Of a stretch of DNA of 64,000 bases, positions 59,926 to 64,000 are shown one piece after another (the first letter of the stretch is position 1; the number at the start of each line of letters is the position of its first letter). The position numbers and the translations under genes are program-made. The notes under the pieces are model-generated. The model was not told the DNA's origin, searched no databases, and saw nothing but the letters and a program-made list of their open reading frames with translations. Source of the DNA: Thermoplasmatota archaeon (lineage in GTDB: Archaea > Thermoplasmatota > E2 > UBA202 > JdFR-43); the NCBI GenBank assembly GCA_029258955.1, contig JAPDJT010000001.1, forward strand, positions 1 to 64,000. The letters run 5' to 3'.

Positions 59926-60378
59926 ATGCGTTGCTTAGTCATATATCAATCTGTACATCATGGAAATACGGAGAAGATTGCTAAAGAAATTGCAAAATGT
60001 TTGGATGCTGATTTAAAAAGGGTAGATGAAATAAATAAAAAAGATTTGACGGAGTATGATTTAATTGGTTTTGGTTCTGGCATTTATTTTTTAAAACACC
60101 ATAAAAGTCTATTGGAATTTGTTGAGAATTTGCCAAAAATGAATAAAAAGGCATTCATTTTTTCAACAAGAGGATTAGGGTGCTATAAATTTTATCATAG
60201 AGCTTTAAGGAAAAAATTGATCGAAAAAGGATTTAAAATAGTAGGAGAATTCTCGTGTAAGGGGTATGATACATATGGTATTTTAAAGCTTATTGGAGGA
60301 ATAAATAAGGGAAGACCAAATGAGCAAGATTTGGAAAAAGCCAGAAAATTTGCAATGAGAATGAAAAAGGTTGGTTAA
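59926..60378 (+). CDS. Flavodoxin-like protein
   Basis: 150 residues. FMN-binding opening CLVIYQSVHHGNTEKIAKEI, then DLIGFGSGIYFLKHHKSLLE and IFSTRGLGCYKFYHRALRKK: a flavodoxin fold with the phosphate-binding HGNT loop. It would act as an electron carrier or small flavoprotein. The stop overlaps by a few bases the long frame of the next gene, whose chosen start at 60380 leaves a 1-nt gap. Confidence 0.87.
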   Translation: MRCLVIYQSVHHGNTEKIAKEIAKCLDADLKRVDEINKKDLTEYDLIGFGSGIYFLKHHKSLLEFVENLPKMNKKAFIFSTRGLGCYKFYHRALRKKLIEKGFKIVGEFSCKGYDTYGILKLIGGINKGRPNEQDLEKARKFAMRMKKVG

Positions 60379-60379
60379 G

Positions 60380-61522
60380 ATGGATTTAGAAAAAATTGAT
60401 AAAGAGGTTAGAAAAGCATTGAAGCTTATAAGAAAAGGATATCAAAAGGACTATATAATGGAAAAAATAAAGCCAATAGAATTTTCTAAGGAAAAAGTAT
60501 ACGAAATGGCGAAATGCAGGATAAAAGCAAAAGAAAAATTTGGAGAAATGGCAGAAAAACTATTTTTTGATGAGGAAGGATTACGTTATTCAACGCCTCC
60601 AATTGTAGCAGAATATAGAGCTAAAAGATTGAAATGTAAATCAATAGCTGATATAAGTTGTGGAGTTGGAATACAGCTTTCATATTTTGCAAAACTTAGC
60701 AAAGCAATCGGTGTAGAAATTGATGAAGATAGAGTTAAAATGGCAAAATTAAATGCTATGGTGTTTGGCGTGGATGTTGAAATTATACAAGGAGATGCAT
60801 TAAGCAATGAAATTTTTGAAAAAATAGATGCAGATTGTATTTTTTCGGATCCTTCAAGAAAAGAAAAGGAAGAGAAAAGAACATTTGAAACGCTTTTTCC
60901 AAATCCTTCAAAAGTATATGAATTGTATAGCAAGAAAACAGGAAATATTGCTTTTGAATTGCCTCCTCAGATGAAAAGAGAGGAAATTAAACTGCAAGGA
61001 GAAAAGGAATATACTTCATTAAATTTTAGGTTAAATAGATTGGCTTTATATTGTGGTGATTTAGCTACTTGCAATATTTCTGCTATCTCTCTCCCATCTG
61101 AAGAAAGAATTACAAATGAAGATGAGAAAATAGAAATTGGAAAAGGAGAAGCAATGGATTTGCTTTATGAAGTAGATAATACCATCATTAAAGCAAATTT
61201 GTTGCCAAATCTTGTTGGAAAACTTTCTTTTAATGGCTATATCCTCCATGAAGACAAGAAAAGGGTTTTACTCACTTCATCAAATGATTATAAATCTGCT
61301 TTTCTTAGAAAATATGAAATTATAAAAATTTGCAGATTTAATTTTTCTGAAATAAATAAGGAGTTAAAAAAGCTTAATGCTAAAAAAGCTACTTTGCGCT
61401 TTTCAATTGAGCCTAAGGAATACTGGAAAATAAGAAATAAAATTGAAGAAGGATTGAAAGGGGAGAAGCATTATTATATATTCAAAGTAAATGATTTGGC
61501 AATTATTTCTTCTCCTTCCTAA
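60380..61522 (+). CDS. Class I SAM methyltransferase with THUMP-like C-terminal domain
   Basis: About 380 residues. An N-terminal helical region (~1-60), then SAM motif I IADISCGVGIQLSYFAKLSK, acidic IGVEIDEDRVKMAKLNAMVF, and IFSDPSRKEKEEKR, the DPxR motif of this family. The C-terminal ~100 residues (KASLRF-like KATLRFSIEPKEYWKIRNKI, YYIFKVNDLAII) match the THUMP-like domain. Related proteins are predicted RNA methyltransferases. ATG 60380 is preferred over the TTG at 60371. The 3' end overlaps the RND gene by 20 bp. Confidence 0.8.
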   Translation: MDLEKIDKEVRKALKLIRKGYQKDYIMEKIKPIEFSKEKVYEMAKCRIKAKEKFGEMAEKLFFDEEGLRYSTPPIVAEYRAKRLKCKSIADISCGVGIQLSYFAKLSKAIGVEIDEDRVKMAKLNAMVFGVDVEIIQGDALSNEIFEKIDADCIFSDPSRKEKEEKRTFETLFPNPSKVYELYSKKTGNIAFELPPQMKREEIKLQGEKEYTSLNFRLNRLALYCGDLATCNISAISLPSEERITNEDEKIEIGKGEAMDLLYEVDNTIIKANLLPNLVGKLSFNGYILHEDKKRVLLTSSNDYKSAFLRKYEIIKICRFNFSEINKELKKLNAKKATLRFSIEPKEYWKIRNKIEEGLKGEKHYYIFKVNDLAIISSPS

Positions 61523-64000
61523 GCAAAAATAGGGATGGAACTAACAAAATGGTTATTATAAATGAGTAAAGTATCGTTATGGCTGTTACTATACCAAATT
61601 GTTGCTCTGGAGGAATAGGTGAGAATATTAGGATTGCAAATCCAGCTATCGTTGTCAAAGCTGCCATAAACAAAGCTGTGCCTGTATGATATATGGAATC
61701 AAAAACTGCTTTTTCATATCCAAACTCATCTTTCATTATCCTATATCTTTCTACTGCATGAATTGCATATGTTATTCCAAGCCCAATTGTCAATGAAGTA
61801 ATCATTACAGTCATAACATTCAATGAATATCCTATGAAATAAATTGTGCCTAAAATCCAAATGGCGGCGATGGCAACAGGAAGCATGGCGACAATGCCAT
61901 AAAATATTCTTCTGTAAGCAATGATTAAAACGATACCTGCAAGGATAATGCAGGCAATTGTAGACTTAATTTGGCTTTCCGTTAATGAGCTTGTAATCAT
62001 ATGTGTCAATGTAATTTGCCCTGTAACAATAGCTTTTACATTTCTAAAAGCTAAATCCTCTTTTAACTCTTCATAAAATTTTTTCATTTTTTCTCCTTCT
62101 TGCGTCACATCATGCTGTGCATATACTCTTATAAGTGCTGCCTTGTATTCCCCGCCTTCCTTATAGAGTACATTTCTTACTTCTCTTTCAAATTCTTTAT
62201 TTTCATAAAGATAGTCAAAGAACGCCTTTACATCTTCATTAGTTTGTGGCAATCCATTTTTAATATTGTATTTTGTTATCAAACTGGCATTTTCTTCAAT
62301 AGCTTTTTCCATTATGCCTATAATGCTCTCAATCCTTGCATTTCCTTCTCTACTCCTTGCAACATACTCATCATTTTCGATGTTTGCAATTGTTTTTTTC
62401 ATTTCTTCTAAAACAGCAATGCTTGCAATATTTCCCTCAATAAGTATATATTCCTGTTGCTGGCTTGAAAACGGAAAATCATTTCCAATTTTCTCCATGA
62501 TTTTTATTGATTTACTTTCCTTGGGCACAAAATCCTTCATATTAAACTCTGTTTTTAGATTTATTGAGCCAAAAGCAAATAAAATTGTAAATACAGCCAC
62601 CAACACCATTGCTTTTTTTGGGTTTTTACAAATTATATTTGCAATTCTCTTCATTAAATGAGAAACAATAAATTTTCTCTCTTTAACTTCAATTTTTTTC
62701 TTTCTGTCGAGAATGTATCTTATGGAAGCAAGCAAGGTAATGGTAACAATGAATGTATAGATTATGCCAATTGCACATAACAAACCAAAATTTCTAATTG
62801 AGGGAACAGAAGAAGTTAAAAACGAAAGAAAACCAATACATGTTGTAATAGTTGCAAGAAGCATTGCCATTCCTATGTCCTTAACTGATGAAACTATTGC
62901 TTCTGATGGTTTCCTTCCTTTTGCTATTTCCGCCCTATAATTATGAAAGAGATGCACAGAATAATCGACACCTAACCCCATAATAAGAGGAATTAATGCA
63001 ACAGCTATTGCATTGAATTTTATTCCCAATAGAGACATTGTTCCAAAAAGCCATATTATAGATATGGTTAATCCAAGTAAGGGAAGAAAAACATATGATG
63101 GTTTTCTAAAATTCAAGAGTAAAATTAGTATTATTGCTATAAAAATACCTGGAACAATTATTCTGTTGGCTTCATCTGCTATTTTGTCAATTTCTGCAGT
63201 AATTACGCTTTCTCCTGTAACTTTCATTTTAAAATTTGCATTATAATTTTCAAGAAAATCTTCTATTTCTCTGCTCAACTCCTTTGTCTTTTCTTCATTC
63301 ATTGAGCCATTTAGCTGTACTATTGCCAAAGTTTTATCTGCGTTTTCAAATTGTTTTGGTAAAAAAGTTAATGTAGATTTTCCCATTTCATCCATAAATC
63401 TTGGTTTTATCAAAAGCGTTTCTTCTCCCTTTGCTATGTCAACTGTCTCCCAAAAATTGTCAAAATCTTTAATGGCAATACTTCCATTAATCATATCTAA
63501 AATCTGGCTATAATTTTGTGCAACGGCATTAAATAAAGCTCTTTCCTGTATGAATGCAAAAACTGACTTAATGAAGGATATACTGAGTGGTATTCTTAAA
63601 TATGGCAATTTATAAATTCTGCTACCTGCAGATATATTTCCTAGTTTGGCAGGAAGTTGAAAGTTTCCTGCCTTTAAAGCTATACCATATTTGGCAAGTT
63701 CTTCTTTACTTACTTTAATAAAAATGTGATTTTCATTCATATCAATGCTTGCATTTATTGCAACTGGAAAATATTGGTTCATATTATGTGGCTTAATCCA
63801 TAGATAAGCTTTAACTTCTCTTTCAAAAATTTCTCCTGTTAAGATGCTTCTAATTAAATTTTTTATATTTATAAAGAAATTGTTGCCAATCTGCCATATA
63901 GGCTTAGGCGCCATCTGCACAGCCAACCTATATGACATGTTGAGCCTTTCATCTGGAACAATTTCATTTTTGAAGGCTATGTACCATTCAATAACTTTAT
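61503..64000 (-). CDS. RND-superfamily (MMPL/COG1033) exporter, 5' end outside window
   Basis: At least 832 residues with two repeated halves, each with an extracytoplasmic loop and a cluster of five to six helices. The motifs IMGLGVDYSVHLFHNYRAEI and IGLGITYAIHAVERYR mark the paired TM4-type segments of RND permeases. The frame stays open from ATG 63938 to the right edge (KVIEWYIAFKNEIVPDERLN), so the true start lies beyond 64000. Archaeal COG1033 exporters probably move hydrophobic compounds or lipids using ion gradients; substrate unknown. Confidence 0.9.
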   Translation of the reverse strand, partial: KVIEWYIAFKNEIVPDERLNMSYRLAVQMAPKPIWQIGNNFFINIKNLIRSILTGEIFEREVKAYLWIKPHNMNQYFPVAINASIDMNENHIFIKVSKEELAKYGIALKAGNFQLPAKLGNISAGSRIYKLPYLRIPLSISFIKSVFAFIQERALFNAVAQNYSQILDMINGSIAIKDFDNFWETVDIAKGEETLLIKPRFMDEMGKSTLTFLPKQFENADKTLAIVQLNGSMNEEKTKELSREIEDFLENYNANFKMKVTGESVITAEIDKIADEANRIIVPGIFIAIILILLLNFRKPSYVFLPLLGLTISIIWLFGTMSLLGIKFNAIAVALIPLIMGLGVDYSVHLFHNYRAEIAKGRKPSEAIVSSVKDIGMAMLLATITTCIGFLSFLTSSVPSIRNFGLLCAIGIIYTFIVTITLLASIRYILDRKKKIEVKERKFIVSHLMKRIANIICKNPKKAMVLVAVFTILFAFGSINLKTEFNMKDFVPKESKSIKIMEKIGNDFPFSSQQQEYILIEGNIASIAVLEEMKKTIANIENDEYVARSREGNARIESIIGIMEKAIEENASLITKYNIKNGLPQTNEDVKAFFDYLYENKEFEREVRNVLYKEGGEYKAALIRVYAQHDVTQEGEKMKKFYEELKEDLAFRNVKAIVTGQITLTHMITSSLTESQIKSTIACIILAGIVLIIAYRRIFYGIVAMLPVAIAAIWILGTIYFIGYSLNVMTVMITSLTIGLGITYAIHAVERYRIMKDEFGYEKAVFDSIYHTGTALFMAALTTIAGFAILIFSPIPPEQQFGIVTAITILYSFIITILLVPSLFLLRKEKK

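Overview
The window is archaeal and AT-rich. It has ribosomal protein S3Ae, an archaeal-type TrpRS, bifunctional FBP aldolase/phosphatase, CTP-dependent riboflavin kinase, a geranylgeranyl-reductase-type flavoprotein, a four-subunit pyruvate:ferredoxin oxidoreductase, a PGF-CTERM-like surface anchor, and TATA boxes about 25 nt upstream of start codons (leaderless transcripts). Three secreted C25 (gingipain-like) peptidases, tandem beta-helix surface proteins and fermentative POR/acetate-transporter genes suggest an anaerobic, protein-degrading euryarchaeote related to Thermoplasmata (MBG-D-like). That placement is inference. The first ~1.29 kb differs: it is richer in G+C and CpG, and it joins in mid-gene to an endonuclease IV fragment. 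It is probably a chimeric join or a foreign segment.

Layout. 1-1290: a partial Gate-domain membrane protein and a CobN-like N-terminus. 1300-4580: endonuclease IV C-terminus, phosphohexuloisomerase (hxlB) and a DUF3160 lipoprotein. 4768-13129: a giant surface protein, Hsp20, TrpRS, a C25 peptidase and a slipin. 13301-20766: a membrane protein, then six overlapping secreted beta-helix/repeat genes. 20794-26016: a geranylgeranyl-reductase-like enzyme divergent from pyrC, then a small membrane exporter, purM and FBP aldolase/phosphatase. 26290-34394: an ECF-like membrane protein with a DUF4430 partner, a second C25 peptidase, DUF89, thioredoxin, a SatP-type acetate carrier, a decayed GH39-like gene, a secreted protein and a frameshifted glyA. 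34538-37478: a secreted protein, then iscS, an HTH regulator and nadA sharing a candidate operator. 37.5-38.2 kb: a repeat and IS-remnant hot spot. 38239-45548: a third C25 peptidase, rpS3Ae, NOG1, a HTH/ribK pair and porGDAB.

45977-47837: an Lrp-type sensor domain with an amino-acid permease. 47871-55744: a divergent DUF134 regulator, then a run of overlapping or abutting genes for aromatic micropeptides, NifX proteins, ferredoxin, zinc ribbon, DUF89, two ferredoxin-containing MinD/Mrp ATPases, a radical SAM protein, a CDF-NifX fusion, an MBL hydrolase and a methyltransferase. 55773-64000: an anion/Na+ permease, an HDAC-like deacetylase, DUF1614, an unknown membrane protein, a broken GAF gene, a flavodoxin, a THUMP-like methyltransferase and a partial RND exporter.

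The most interesting items are: (1) the metal/Fe-S cofactor operon at 48.2-55.7 kb, in which three consecutive small proteins share the same coiled-coil tail; (2) a 15-bp palindrome abutting the start codons of both iscS and nadA, pointing to an archaeal NAD regulon; (3) a dispersed ~75-bp imperfect inverted repeat in about a dozen intergenic gaps; (4) the six-gene coupled beta-helix array. No tRNA, rRNA or CRISPR array was seen.
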